Shown here piece after piece: positions 1-7,429 of a stretch of 64,000 bases of DNA (its first letter is position 1; every line of letters starts with the position of its first letter). Position numbers and translations under genes: made by a program. This DNA comes from Clostridium sp. BJN0001 (GTDB taxonomy: Bacteria; Bacillota; Clostridia; Clostridiales; Clostridiaceae): NCBI RefSeq assembly GCF_022869825.1, contig NZ_CP094971.1, positions 1,799,501 to 1,863,500 on the forward strand, given 5' to 3'. The notes beneath the pieces were generated by a model. The model was given only the letters and a program-made list of their open reading frames with translations. It was not told where the DNA came from and searched no databases.

Positions 1-428
1 GCATCAAGCTTCATTTTATAAGCAAATGCCTTTTCACTATATAATAGATTTTCTCTTTGTATATTAGAATCTACCATTATAATAGTTGCTTCATCATCAT
101 TTAAATTTCTCACTATAACTGGCATAGTTTTTAATCCTGCATTTTCACTTGCTCTTTTTCTTCTATGTCCAGATATAAGTTCATAGCCTCCATTTTCTCT
201 TTGCCTTGCAATAGCTGGTACTAACACTCCATATTCTTTTATACTCTTAACTGTTTCCTCCATTTTTTCATCATCTATCACCTTAAATGGATGGTTAGTA
301 AATTCATATAATTCTGAAAGAGAAATTTCCTGTATTCTTTCATTTTTAATATTTTCTTTTTCGTCTACTATGTTAAATATATCATTATAGGAAGTTAGTT
401 TGATTTTCTTTGCATTACTGCTTTTCAT
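1..428 (-). CDS. parB: ParB-family partition protein, partial (C-terminus off window)
   Basis: Translation from the ATG at 428 reads a ParB/Spo0J N-terminal domain: a short basic leader, the E-F-T-N-H-P-F-K-V segment, then the nucleotide-binding box G-H-R-R-K-R-A-S and the I-Q-R-E-N-L-L motif. The reading frame is open to the window edge, so the DNA-binding HTH and dimerisation parts lie outside. The start overlaps the end of parA by 14 bases, typical of a co-translated parAB pair. The N-H-P-F-K-V type is, from family knowledge, common on clostridial conjugative elements and plasmids rather than being the chromosomal Spo0J; that assignment is inference. Confidence 0.85.
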   Translation of the reverse strand, partial: MKSSNAKKIKLTSYNDIFNIVDEKENIKNERIQEISLSELYEFTNHPFKVIDDEKMEETVKSIKEYGVLVPAIARQRENGGYELISGHRRKRASENAGLKTMPVIVRNLNDDEATIIMVDSNIQRENLLYSEKAFAYKMKLD

Positions 429-1203
429 TATTTAAAACCTCCTCAGCTAATAATTCATAGGCTTTTGCTACTTTTCCATTAGGATCATGCTTAAAAATAC
501 TTGTCCCATATTTGCTTGTTTCTGAAGCTCTTACTGAATAAGGAATATTATTTTCAAATATCTTTAAATTCTCTCCATAAGCTTCCCTAAGTGCTGATAT
601 ATTTTCCTTTGAATCATTTGTTCTTTCATTGACCATAGTCATTAATATCCCTTCAATATTTATCTTTTGATTAATCTGCTTTCTAACCTTATTAATTGTA
701 TGAAGCAAAAGTTCTAAGCCCTTTAATGGAAGATACTGTGCTTGAACAGGAATGAGTATTCTATCAGCTGCTGCAAATACATTTATTGTTATCATTCCAA
801 GGGATGGCATACAGTCAATTATTATATAGTCATAAAATTTCTTCATCATTTCAATATATTCTTTTAATATAAGCTCTCTGCTCATTACATTGACTAATGA
901 AATTTCAATTCCTGATAGTTCAATATTAGCTGGAAGTAAATCAATTTTTTCTTCATGTCTAAGTATCCCATCTTTTTCTAACATTTCTTCATCATTTATT
1001 ACTTTTCCCATTACAGTAGCTAGGGTTTCTGTCAGTTTATCTGGTTCATCAAACCCTAAGCTTGCAGTTAAACTTCCTTGAGAATCTGCATCTATTAAAA
1101 GTACTTTTTTCCCCTTTCTTACAAGTCCAATTCCTAAATTAACTGTTGTTGTAGTTTTGCCTACTCCCCCTTTTTGATTTGCTATTGCTATTACCTTACA
1201 CAT
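415..1203 (-). CDS. parA: ParA-family partition ATPase
   Basis: A 262-residue MinD/ParA ATPase. The deviant Walker A box K-G-G-V-G-K-T-T lies near residues 11-18, Walker A' as L-L-I-D-A-D-S-Q-G near residue 40, and Walker B as Y-I-I-I-D-C-M-P-S-L. The ATG at 1203 follows AAGGAGGG; an upstream in-frame extension lacks such a site. ParA drives segregation of ParB-bound DNA. It is directly followed by parB. The pair lies outside the prophage att core, so it belongs to a neighbouring element or chromosomal segment. Function is confident; which replicon it serves is not. Confidence 0.9.
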   Translation of the reverse strand: MCKVIAIANQKGGVGKTTTTVNLGIGLVRKGKKVLLIDADSQGSLTASLGFDEPDKLTETLATVMGKVINDEEMLEKDGILRHEEKIDLLPANIELSGIEISLVNVMSRELILKEYIEMMKKFYDYIIIDCMPSLGMITINVFAAADRILIPVQAQYLPLKGLELLLHTINKVRKQINQKINIEGILMTMVNERTNDSKENISALREAYGENLKIFENNIPYSVRASETSKYGTSIFKHDPNGKVAKAYELLAEEVLNNEKQ

Positions 1204-1494
1204 TTTCTTTCCCTCCTTAAAATAGAAAAAGGACACTCCAAAATCACTAATGGAATATCCTTATATTGAAAAAGGGATACAATTAAATTAATCGTATCCC
1301 TATAATAATTCATATTTACTTTTGTGTATTAAACATGTTCCCATTGAAAACATCAATTACAACTGAAACTGAAATTCTATCAATTATAGCTTTATTTCTA
1401 TAATCTTGTTCATCTCTGTTAAATGTCATAATCTTTGTAAAGTGTTTAAATGCTAGGATTTCGACGTACCTTGATATTGTAGTCCCACTACCAC

Positions 1495-1512
1495 TTCCAC
1501 ATGAGGTGTATT
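1495..1512. repeat. Left attachment core (att direct repeat, copy 1)
   Basis: The sequence ttccacatgaggtgtatt is identical to 35286-35303. Bases on either side differ between the two copies, which defines the 18-bp core. On the minus strand it encodes N-T-P-H-V-E; reading on past it at this end gives a further thirteen in-frame codons to a TAG at 1453-1455, which would be the end of the methyltransferase gene if the prophage were excised. Confidence 0.9.
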
Positions 1513-1636
1513 TCAAAATTAAATTGCTTTTAAATATAAACAAATATATTTTAAAGTATTTCACGCCTAATTACAGCTTTAATTTTCGAAACAAAACTAT
1601 AAATAAGTATATCCTAAAATATATTAGATTTTTCTA

Positions 1637-1698
1637 AAATTCATATGTGGGTGGAAAAAAGGTGGAATTTTTTTATATTTCCACCCACATATGAATTT
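1637..1698. repeat. 21-bp perfect inverted repeat with integrase-arm-like motifs
   Basis: Arms 1637-1657 and 1678-1698 are exact reverse complements around a 20-bp spacer. Within it lie GGGTGGAA (1649-1656), GGTGGAA (1661-1667) and inverted TTCCACCC (1679-1686). The same words with the same 12-bp register occur next to the right att core at 35200-35218. It could be an integrase arm-site cluster, a terminator, or both. Confidence 0.7.
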
Positions 1699-1849
1699 CT
1701 ATTTAATGATCTTGTTAAAAATATAGATAGCTTTCAACAAGATCTTATTAATGTATTGGATAAGTTGTGAACAATTTTAGGAATATTAAAGCATAGTCTT
1801 TATAGATATTTATATAAGAATGAAATACATATTAGAAATATTTATAATA

Positions 1850-1889
1850 AAATAAAGAACCATATTTTTTGATATATGGTTCTTTATTT
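1850..1889. terminator. Bidirectional hairpin terminator at prophage left end
   Basis: Perfect 16-bp arms at 1850-1865 and 1874-1889 enclose an 8-base loop. It follows the last minus-strand gene (ending 1989) and would insulate the prophage cargo genes from the left flank. Confidence 0.7.
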
Positions 1890-1988
1890 TAATTTCAAAG
1901 TGTCTATTTTTTAATGGTTTATTAAATTTATTTATCGTATGTATTATAGATGCATACTTATTACTTTCAAAAATAATATTTGTAAGTT

Positions 1989-2576
1989 CTACATCTTTTT
2001 AATTAATTGAAATATTGCCATAAATATACTTACAGCTATTGCCGCAGTTGCTATAAAGACAGCAATTGTTCCAATAATAGTACTCCATTTATTAAGCTTT
2101 GTTGATCGTGTATTTTCTTGTACTTCAGCTTTTAATTCTCCAAATTCTTTTTTTATTTCTTTAACAGAATTGTCTACATTATTCATTGCTCTTTCATAGT
2201 GTTTTTCTAAACGTTTTTCAGATTCGCTTTGTCCTTTACATAATCTTTCTTCCATTAATTCCATATTTTTAGAAAGGCGTTCTTCTTGATCTCTTCTATC
2301 TTGATCAATCTTTTTCATATATATTTTTAAAATTTCTTCATCATCCATATGATTTTTACCCCTTTCCGTATTATTATCCTTATAAGTATTCCCTTTTTTA
2401 ATATTATTATTCTTTTGATTTCCCAAATAGTCGTAATATTTTGTATACTTTTTAGAAATATTATTACAATTTTCTGTTAATGGTTTATGAATCTCATTAG
2501 GATTTTTAAATTCTTTTTGGACTGAGCGTTTATCCAAATTTTTCCTGCATTCTTCTATTTGCATTACATTTCCCAT
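1989..2576 (-). CDS. Coiled-coil protein with C-terminal membrane anchor, probable cargo
   Basis: A 195-residue protein I do not recognise by family. Residues 1-75 are polar and Asn/Lys-rich; about 77-160 form a charged heptad-rich coiled coil; about 163-190 is one strongly hydrophobic segment ending in K-K-M. A second plausible start is the ATG at 2348 (reading M-D-D-E-E-I-L), preceded by AAAGGGG, which would give only the coiled coil plus anchor. It follows the 2585-3091 gene by 8 bases, so both are probably co-transcribed. Position after the lysis genes, beside att, fits a lysogenic-conversion or exclusion gene, but that is inference. Confidence 0.7.
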   Translation of the reverse strand: MGNVMQIEECRKNLDKRSVQKEFKNPNEIHKPLTENCNNISKKYTKYYDYLGNQKNNNIKKGNTYKDNNTERGKNHMDDEEILKIYMKKIDQDRRDQEERLSKNMELMEERLCKGQSESEKRLEKHYERAMNNVDNSVKEIKKEFGELKAEVQENTRSTKLNKWSTIIGTIAVFIATAAIAVSIFMAIFQLIKKM

Positions 2577-2584
2577 AAAATCAC

Positions 2585-3091
2585 CTATTTATCAAATGCT
2601 TCTAACACATTATTTATTTCACTCTGTAATTCTTTCAATTCTTTTTTACTCAATTCAAAAGTTACACTATTAGAATTGCATAGAGAATCATTAGGTTTAT
2701 TATAATCTAGCTTCATGATAACACTATCCTTTTCTAATTCTAATTTATAACTTTTACTTGTTATTAATTCAAAATTAAATCCATTTAACGTATTCAGATT
2801 ACTATAAAATTTTAATTTTATATAATCAGTTAATTCAGGAGTAATTTTTAATAGCTCTTCTATATAAATATCATCACTATTAGAATCTGAATTATCTAGT
2901 ACTTTATCTATTAAATGTTGTATGATAGATGATATACATTCTTTAAATTCTTTATCAGTACTTAAATCTTTACATTCTTTAGAAAAAGATATTCCGTATG
3001 AATTTCTATTTACAGATATTTTTACTTTTTTATTTTCATATAGTTCTTTAAACTTATTAAAATATGTTTCTTTGCTTAACTTATTCTTCAT
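2585..3091 (-). CDS. Hypothetical prophage cargo protein
   Basis: A 168-residue soluble, Lys/Glu/Ser-rich protein with no signal peptide or membrane segment and no motif I recognise. The C-terminal third ends in a helix-like stretch S-K-K-E-L-K-E-L-Q-S-E-I. It has its own good promoter at 3121-3148 downstream of the endolysin, so it can be expressed independently of the late operon. This is the hallmark of a moron. It shares an operon with the membrane-anchored coiled-coil gene at 1989-2576. Confidence 0.7.
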   Translation of the reverse strand: MKNKLSKETYFNKFKELYENKKVKISVNRNSYGISFSKECKDLSTDKEFKECISSIIQHLIDKVLDNSDSNSDDIYIEELLKITPELTDYIKLKFYSNLNTLNGFNFELITSKSYKLELEKDSVIMKLDYNKPNDSLCNSNSVTFELSKKELKELQSEINNVLEAFDK

Positions 3092-3120
3092 TTCTATCCC
3101 CCTATTTCTTTACACCTATA

Positions 3121-3175
3121 ATTTTATACTTATTCTATTTTATGTCAAATATTTTTTAAAAATTATTTGACATAA
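3121..3175 (-). promoter_or_regulatory. Cargo-operon promoter overlapping a 12-bp inverted repeat
   Basis: Minus-strand TTGACA (3148-3143) and TAAAAT (3126-3121) are 16 bases apart. The -35 sits inside the left arm of a perfect inverted repeat, TTATGTCAAATA/TATTTGACATAA (3140-3151 and 3164-3175), whose other arm contains the endolysin stop codon. It could end endolysin transcription, be an operator, or both. Confidence 0.6.
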
Positions 3176-4041
3176 CCATTCTTATCAAACACATACTCAA
3201 TACCATCAATAACTGCAGTTTCATTACAATAGCATCTGCCCTGATATCCATTTGAGTTTTCTTCAAGATAGCACTTTCTACCTTTATAAGTTATCCATCC
3301 AGTAACCATAGCTCCAAATGAACCATCATGTTTTTCATTAAGATAATACCAAAATCCATCATCTTTAATCCATCCTGATGTTATATATCCATTTTCCACA
3401 AAATAGAACCATTTGCCCTCTATTTTAATCCATCCATCGTTATAATAGCTCTCTTGGTCTGGAGAATAAAACCAACCTTTTGAATCCTGGTTCCAACCTT
3501 TTTTATATTGAGTTAAATTAAATGGTATATTACTATCTATTGCATTGCAGAAAGCATAAGCTAGTTGTTCCCAGCTATACTTATTATATATATCAATATC
3601 TGCTGCACTATCACAAAAACATATTTCTGAAATTATGTTTGATGCTGCAATATGGTTCATTTCATACAGCTTCTGGCACTTAACTCCTCTGTTACTAAAT
3701 CCTAAAGAAGCATAATTATTAACTAATCTTGTTGCATAAGCATATGCTCTTGAGCTTGTGGAACTTACAAGACATTCTGCTCCATGTGCTTGACCATTAA
3801 AACAATTCATATGCAGACTTATAAATAAATCTACATTGTTGTTATTAGCTTTTGAGGCACCTTCTGCTAGTTCCATATTCTCTGTATTAGCATTGCTATT
3901 ACAATCTATTACTGTATGCCCATACTTAGTTAAAACCTCTTTGATATAGTTATAGTATTTTTTCATTTGCTCATGCTCATTCACAATCCCTACTGCTCCT
4001 TGGCAGTTGTCTGAATGTCCTGCTCTTAATCCTATTTTCAT
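3163..4041 (-). CDS. Endolysin: N-acetylmuramoyl-L-alanine amidase with choline-binding-type repeats
   Basis: A 292-residue phage lysin that cleaves the amide bond between MurNAc and L-Ala. Residues 1-170 are an Amidase_3 domain: zinc ligands H9 (A-G-H-S), E22 or E24 and H77 (S-L-H-M-N), with catalytic E139 in I-S-E-I-C-F. From about 180 on there are four or five aromatic repeats of the choline-binding/CW type (G-W-I-K-I-E-G-K-W-F-Y-F and relatives), which anchor the enzyme to the wall. There is no signal peptide, so release depends on the holin upstream. Start ATG is preceded by AAGGAGG. Confidence 0.93.
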   Translation of the reverse strand: MKIGLRAGHSDNCQGAVGIVNEHEQMKKYYNYIKEVLTKYGHTVIDCNSNANTENMELAEGASKANNNNVDLFISLHMNCFNGQAHGAECLVSSTSSRAYAYATRLVNNYASLGFSNRGVKCQKLYEMNHIAASNIISEICFCDSAADIDIYNKYSWEQLAYAFCNAIDSNIPFNLTQYKKGWNQDSKGWFYSPDQESYYNDGWIKIEGKWFYFVENGYITSGWIKDDGFWYYLNEKHDGSFGAMVTGWITYKGRKCYLEENSNGYQGRCYCNETAVIDGIEYVFDKNGYVK

Positions 4042-4068
4042 ATATAAAAACCTCCTTAATATAAAAAT

Positions 4069-4097
4069 AAAGGTGCCTACTAAAAAGAAACACCTTT
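4069..4097 (-). terminator. Hairpin between holin and endolysin genes
   Basis: AAAGGTG (4069-4075) pairs with CACCTTT (4091-4097); on the minus strand it is followed by ATTTTTAT. A partial terminator here would reduce endolysin relative to holin. Confidence 0.5.
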
Positions 4098-4107
4098 CAT
4101 AATTCTC

Positions 4108-4398
4108 TTATTCATCTTTCTTCAACTGCTTATAAGTCTGATTGATTCCTATTGCTACTCCCCATACAATCGTACCTTGAAGTATTCCATTTATAATTGC
4201 ATCTAATGTAACTTTATATTGTGCATTTATTATGCTTAAAATAACCGCTATTGTAAGAACAAAAGCTCCTAAGAATAATGTTATATATTTGTCTTTTATG
4301 CACTCAAGGCTCTTTAAAATTTGTCCTAATACCATTGCTGCTGCGACTAAAAGTACCATATAAGGTGGTAAATAATCCATTAAATTTGTTAATTCCAT
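4108..4398 (-). CDS. Phage holin
   Basis: A 96-residue protein with two to three hydrophobic segments (about 10-28, 40-60 and 68-86), a basic middle loop and a short charged C-terminal tail Q-L-K-K-D-E. Size, topology and position directly upstream of the endolysin fit the small Firmicute phage holins of the Phage_holin_5 type. It would oligomerise in the membrane and release the endolysin. It lies 2 bases from the 4401 gene, probably translated in one unit. The exact holin family is uncertain. Confidence 0.75.
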   Translation of the reverse strand: MELTNLMDYLPPYMVLLVAAAMVLGQILKSLECIKDKYITLFLGAFVLTIAVILSIINAQYKVTLDAIINGILQGTIVWGVAIGINQTYKQLKKDE

Positions 4399-4400
4399 TT

Positions 4401-4694
4401 TTACATTCCTCCATCTAATCTATTTTCAATTGAATCAATTCTATGATGTGCTGACTTTACACTTTGTTTTACTTCTATTAAATCTTTTGCTAATTCTTGA
4501 ATCTGTCTGTCTCGTGATTTATTATCTAGCCTTATATCATCAACTCCTTTACTAATATAATCTAGTTTTGCTTTTGTTTCTGCATCTTCTTTTGTCTCTG
4601 CTCTTATGGCATTATCTTTGTTATGAATAAATGTTACATAACTAATAACAAATCCCCCTATTGTGCAAATTAATGCAATGCTTATTCTTTCCAT
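4401..4694 (-). CDS. Small membrane-anchored coiled-coil lysis-cassette protein
   Basis: About 97 residues: one N-terminal membrane segment (I-S-I-A-L-I-C-T-I-G-G-F-V), then a charged region and a C-terminal heptad coiled coil (I-D-S-I-E-N-R-L). This is the XhlA-like/DUF7365-like layout found next to holins. The ATG at 4694 follows GAGGAAGGG; an ATG 18 bases upstream would place the Shine-Dalgarno inside the gene. Probably a holin partner or antiholin, by position only. Confidence 0.65.
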   Translation of the reverse strand: MERISIALICTIGGFVISYVTFIHNKDNAIRAETKEDAETKAKLDYISKGVDDIRLDNKSRDRQIQELAKDLIEVKQSVKSAHHRIDSIENRLDGGM

Positions 4695-4735
4695 TTTTCC
4701 CTTCCTCTCCATACACTTGGATTTTTGTATAATAA

Positions 4736-4763
4736 AAAGAGACTAGATTTCTCTAATCTCTTT
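4736..4763 (-). terminator. Intrinsic terminator after the tyrosine recombinase gene
   Basis: AAAGAGA (4736-4742) pairs with TCTCTTT (4757-4763). On the minus strand the hairpin is followed by TTTTTATTATAC. It separates the recombinase from the lysis cassette. Confidence 0.65.
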
Positions 4764-4765
4764 GA

Positions 4766-5764
4766 TTAACAATTAAAATGTTGCTTATATTCATGTTTTA
4801 AGTTATCCAAGCTATTTTCTGCATAAATTTGTGTTGTGCTTGGAGTTGTATGCCCCAATAGATGTTGTATCGTTGTTATATCTGCTCCAGATTGTAGTCC
4901 TAATGTTGCCATTGTATGTCTTAGCAAATGGGGGAATACTGGTTTCCCTATCTTTGCTCTCTTCCCAATATTAGATACTGCTACTTCTAATGATCTTCTG
5001 CTTAATCTATTAAATGGAGATTTTGTGGCTATAAATAATGCTCTATTTTCATCATCTCTAGTATCAATATACTTTTTTAAATGTAATTTTGTTTTATCAT
5101 TGAAAAATACAATTCTTTCTTTTTCTCCTTTTCCTATTACTTTTAAAGAATTATTAGAGAAATCAATATCTGATATATTGGTGTTCATAACTTCTGAAAT
5201 TCTACATCCTGTTGCAAAAATAAATTCTATCAAAGCACGTTCTCTAAGATTTATACATGCCATTCTTATTTTTTCTAATTCCTCTAATGTAAGAGAATGT
5301 CTTAAATGCTTTGGTAAACGTGTTCCTAATAAACTTCTTGCGGGATTCTTTTGTATTAATTCCTCCTGCTCCAACCATTCAAAAAATGTTTTAAAACAAG
5401 CAATTTTATTATTAATTGTACTTGGTTTTAGTTTAGAGTAATTTAATGCCATAAAGTAACGTATATCGTTTTTTGTTATAGTTGATACAGGCTTTACTAT
5501 AAAATCAGAAAATTTTCTTAACGTATATGTGTAATTTTTTAATGTAGCTTTCGAATAATTTTCTAATTTTTTTACTTGAAGATATAATAAGATCTTTTCT
5601 TTAAGATCACTTGCAACTAAGGATTTTTCACTACTAACTACTTCATAATTATATAAAGCTAAATATAGTAATTCCCTTAATTTCTTTTGCTCATCCCAAT
5701 TATAGTTAAATTCTAATGTTAGTTTTCCAATAGCCTTAACTATAAATTCTTCATTACAATTCAA
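4766..5764 (-). CDS. XerC/D-type tyrosine recombinase in the lysis region
   Basis: A 332-residue recombinase: N-terminal SAM-like core-binding domain (about 65-150, with Y-L-Q-V-K-K-L-E-N-Y-S) and C-terminal catalytic domain with R in A-T-G-C-R-I-S-E-V, H-L-L-R-H-T, L-L-G-H-T and the tyrosine in Q-I-Y-A-E-N. All catalytic residues are present. It lacks the AP2-like arm domain of the true integrase at 34036. The start is probably the TTG at 5764, six bases after AAGGTG. It is flanked by hairpins and seems to be its own transcription unit between tail fibre and lysis genes; its target site is unknown. Confidence 0.88.
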   Translation of the reverse strand: MNCNEEFIVKAIGKLTLEFNYNWDEQKKLRELLYLALYNYEVVSSEKSLVASDLKEKILLYLQVKKLENYSKATLKNYTYTLRKFSDFIVKPVSTITKNDIRYFMALNYSKLKPSTINNKIACFKTFFEWLEQEELIQKNPARSLLGTRLPKHLRHSLTLEELEKIRMACINLRERALIEFIFATGCRISEVMNTNISDIDFSNNSLKVIGKGEKERIVFFNDKTKLHLKKYIDTRDDENRALFIATKSPFNRLSRRSLEVAVSNIGKRAKIGKPVFPHLLRHTMATLGLQSGADITTIQHLLGHTTPSTTQIYAENSLDNLKHEYKQHFNC

Positions 5765-5877
5765 TATAATCACCTTCTTATTAAAATAACAAAATATAAA
5801 ATTAATTTTGAATAACTCTAATAAACATGGTTATACTATTAAATGTAATAAGGGAATTATCCCAAAATTACATATGA

Positions 5878-5939
5878 TAAAACCAGGTTATATATATTAT
5901 GTCAACAGTAATATATTTCCCTGGTTTTATTTTTTTATG
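5878..5939. repeat. 10-bp inverted repeat around a possible recombinase promoter
   Basis: Exact 10-bp arms 42 bases apart. On the minus strand the loop holds TTGACA, and TTTTAT lies 17 bases later inside the distal arm, so a bound protein or recombinase could control the gene. A plus-strand T-run after the right arm also allows a terminator role. Confidence 0.5.
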
Positions 5940-6007
5940 CAATTTTATTCTTTACTTTTCTTATGTTTTAGCAATAAACCTATTCTGTAGTATTTCAAGT
6001 ATAAAAA

Positions 6008-6029
6008 ATAGGCACTAATAAATGCCTAT
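6008..6029 (-). terminator. Intrinsic terminator after the tail-fibre gene group
   Basis: ATAGGCA/TGCCTAT with an 8-base loop, followed on the minus strand by TTTTTTAT. It marks the end of the structural late operon. Confidence 0.75.
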
Positions 6030-6039
6030 CATAAAACTA

Positions 6040-6267
6040 TTATTTTGAATTTTCCATTTCAACTAAAATTGCTCCTCCATCCCATTCAAAGCTTCCACGT
6101 TCTTCTATTTCTCGAACCTCATCAATTATTTTAACGATTTTATAAATAACAAATGTACCACCTTTTAATTTCACATTTAACTTATGATTTAATTCAAATA
6201 TCTTATATCCATTTTTCTTTAATTTAAATAATTCTTCTTCACGATATATGTCCCCTTCTTTAAGCAT
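6040..6267 (-). CDS. Small hypothetical phage protein
   Basis: Seventy-five residues, no membrane segment, beta-rich pattern (K-L-K-G-G-T-F-V-I-Y-K-I-V-K-I) ending W-D-G-G-A-I-L-V-E-M. The ATG is preceded by GGAGGGTG. It is the last gene before the late-operon terminator. Family not recognised. Confidence 0.65.
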   Translation of the reverse strand: MLKEGDIYREEELFKLKKNGYKIFELNHKLNVKLKGGTFVIYKIVKIIDEVREIEERGSFEWDGGAILVEMENSK

Positions 6268-6339
6268 TTCTTCACCCTCCTAATATATATATATATATAT
6301 ATTAACAATTATACAACAATTTACTTTATAATACATTAG

Positions 6340-6489
6340 TTATAGTAATTTAATAAAATCTTCTCCTGTAATTTCTTTATACTGTTCTGTTGTTATATCT
6401 CCATATGGAGATTTTTCTGTAATAACAACTTGCTTTAAATATTCTGTATCTACTATTTTTAAATTGAATACCATTTTCCAAAAATCCAT
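6340..6489 (-). CDS. xkdX: XkdX-family small phage protein
   Basis: A 49-residue protein read from ATG 6489 to TAA 6340-6342. It opens M-D-F-W-K-M-V-F and ends I-T-T-E-Q-Y-K-E-I-T-G-E-D-F, the signature of XkdX proteins of PBSX-like phages, which sit after the tail fibre. The start lies 2 bases past the stop of the upstream gene at 6492. Function is unknown in the family. Confidence 0.88.
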   Translation of the reverse strand: MDFWKMVFNLKIVDTEYLKQVVITEKSPYGDITTEQYKEITGEDFIKLL

Positions 6490-6491
6490 AA

Positions 6492-6836
6492 TTACTTACC
6501 TTCTTCCATAGAAATTATTTTAACTTTTAAATCAGCCACTGTTTTAAGTGCATTACTTATAATGCTATCTTTTTTTATACTATCTAATTTTAAATCTGCT
6601 ACTTCTTTTAAAAGAGTTTCTTTTTCTGTTGGTTGTGGTTTTAGTTCTTTATCAATATTTTTAACAATATTGTGTATAAGACTTGTTTCAACATTATCTT
6701 GTAATGTTATTGTTATATTTTGTGCTATATTTTCACCAATTTTTAAATCACTTGTGATTTTAATTGGTTTAATATTATTTTTAATAAGATTATCGTATAT
6801 GATGTTTGGGTTTTTGTTATAATATTTTAGTTCCAT
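6492..6836 (-). CDS. Hypothetical tail-region protein
   Basis: A 114-residue protein: a polar N-terminal half with N-I-T-I-T-L-Q-D-N and a helical C-terminal half with E-K-E-T-L-L-K-E-V-A-D-L-K-L heptads. It overlaps the tail-fibre gene by one base (TAATG type), so it belongs to the fibre/XkdX unit. Such proteins commonly accompany fibres, but I cannot assign a role. Confidence 0.7.
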   Translation of the reverse strand: MELKYYNKNPNIIYDNLIKNNIKPIKITSDLKIGENIAQNITITLQDNVETSLIHNIVKNIDKELKPQPTEKETLLKEVADLKLDSIKKDSIISNALKTVADLKVKIISMEEGK

Positions 6837-7429
6837 TAATTTATCCTCCCTATGCTTATAGACGCGGAGTTGTCACCACCGTATATAGTCAAAGCACTAC
6901 CACTTTTCTGATATGCTACTACTTTTATTTTAGTTGGTGATGTTACTTTTAAAATTCTAGTGACTTCTAATCTATTATCATATCCGTCAATCCCTGATTG
7001 AACGTCCATACTAAGTATCCAGTTGTCACCATTTACTAATCTAAGTTGACGAAATCCAGAAGAATTAGCCTGAAATGTTAATTTTACATTAATGATATAT
7101 AGTCCGGGTTCTAAAATAAAATTTGTGTTATCTCCTTGCAACATTTTTTTAGATGACTCAGGAGTTACTCCTAACCATTCGATTGCAATACCAGTATCAT
7201 TTTCTAATGTAAGAGCAGTGGTCCTATATGCTAATATATTATCATTTTCGCAAGTTATAAGTGTATCATTTATATTTTTAATATCTTGCGCATTTGCGTT
7301 CAATTGCGCAGAATGTTTCTTTAATGTTGCATCAATTAAATCCATATTCCCATTAGCATCATCAATATTATAGTTATCTGTCTGAGCTGGTTTTTTTAAA
7401 TTAAAATTTTCTGTATAATTTGCCGCCAT
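6836..7429 (-). CDS. Tail fibre / receptor-binding protein with jelly-roll-like tip
   Basis: 197 residues. Residues 1-35 (N-F-N-L-K-K-P-A-Q-T-D-N-Y-N) are the recurrent attachment motif of clostridial tail fibres; about 36-60 is a short coiled coil; about 65-197 is beta-rich with G-L-Y-I-I-N-V-K-L-T-F and a closing S-A-S-I-S-I-G-R-I, which resembles C1q/TNF-type jelly-roll tips. It would bind the cell surface. The fibre is short for a myovirus. Start ATG overlaps the stop of the upstream baseplate gene. Confidence 0.8.
   Translation of the reverse strand: MAANYTENFNLKKPAQTDNYNIDDANGNMDLIDATLKKHSAQLNANAQDIKNINDTLITCENDNILAYRTTALTLENDTGIAIEWLGVTPESSKKMLQGDNTNFILEPGLYIINVKLTFQANSSGFRQLRLVNGDNWILSMDVQSGIDGYDNRLEVTRILKVTSPTKIKVVAYQKSGSALTIYGGDNSASISIGRIN

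Larger units (their letters stand above)
1204..1988. other. Gene-poor junction between parAB and the prophage
   Basis: No convincing gene. It holds an 8-bp-stem hairpin at 1273-1301 (AGGGATAC/GTATCCCT), the left att core at 1495-1512, a 21-bp perfect inverted repeat at 1637-1698 overlapping integrase-arm-like motifs, and a strong terminator at 1850-1889. A plus-strand ORF at 1645-1770 (41 codons, ending in a helical-looking N-D-L-V-K-N-I-D-S-F stretch) could be a gene remnant but starts inside the inverted repeat and is not called. An 82-codon minus-strand ORF at 1316-1564 crosses the att core and looks fortuitous. Confidence 0.6.
5765..6039. other. Non-coding interval upstream of the recombinase, with inverted repeats
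   Basis: Contains TAAAACCAGG/CCTGGTTTTA arms (5878-5887 and 5930-5939) with a minus-strand TTGACA in the loop, and a minus-strand terminator at 6008-6029. The only ORF (plus, 60 codons) has no ribosome binding site and is not called. Confidence 0.55.

Noticed and set aside
1316..1564. 82-codon minus-strand ORF across the att core
   Set aside because: No ribosome binding site or family; it reads the att core in a frame different from the methyltransferase.
4836..5441. Long plus-strand ORF of 201 codons
   Set aside because: Antisense to a well-supported recombinase gene; no independent motif.
5808..5990. Plus-strand 60-codon ORF
   Set aside because: Covers a hairpin, lacks a ribosome site, unlike any neighbour.
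6281..6303. AT dinucleotide run as a regulatory repeat
   Set aside because: Simple low-complexity sequence just before a short gene; no other signal.
6836..7429. Phase-variable tail fibre with inverted fibre copies
   Set aside because: Although a recombinase lies nearby, I could not find a second inverted fibre segment.
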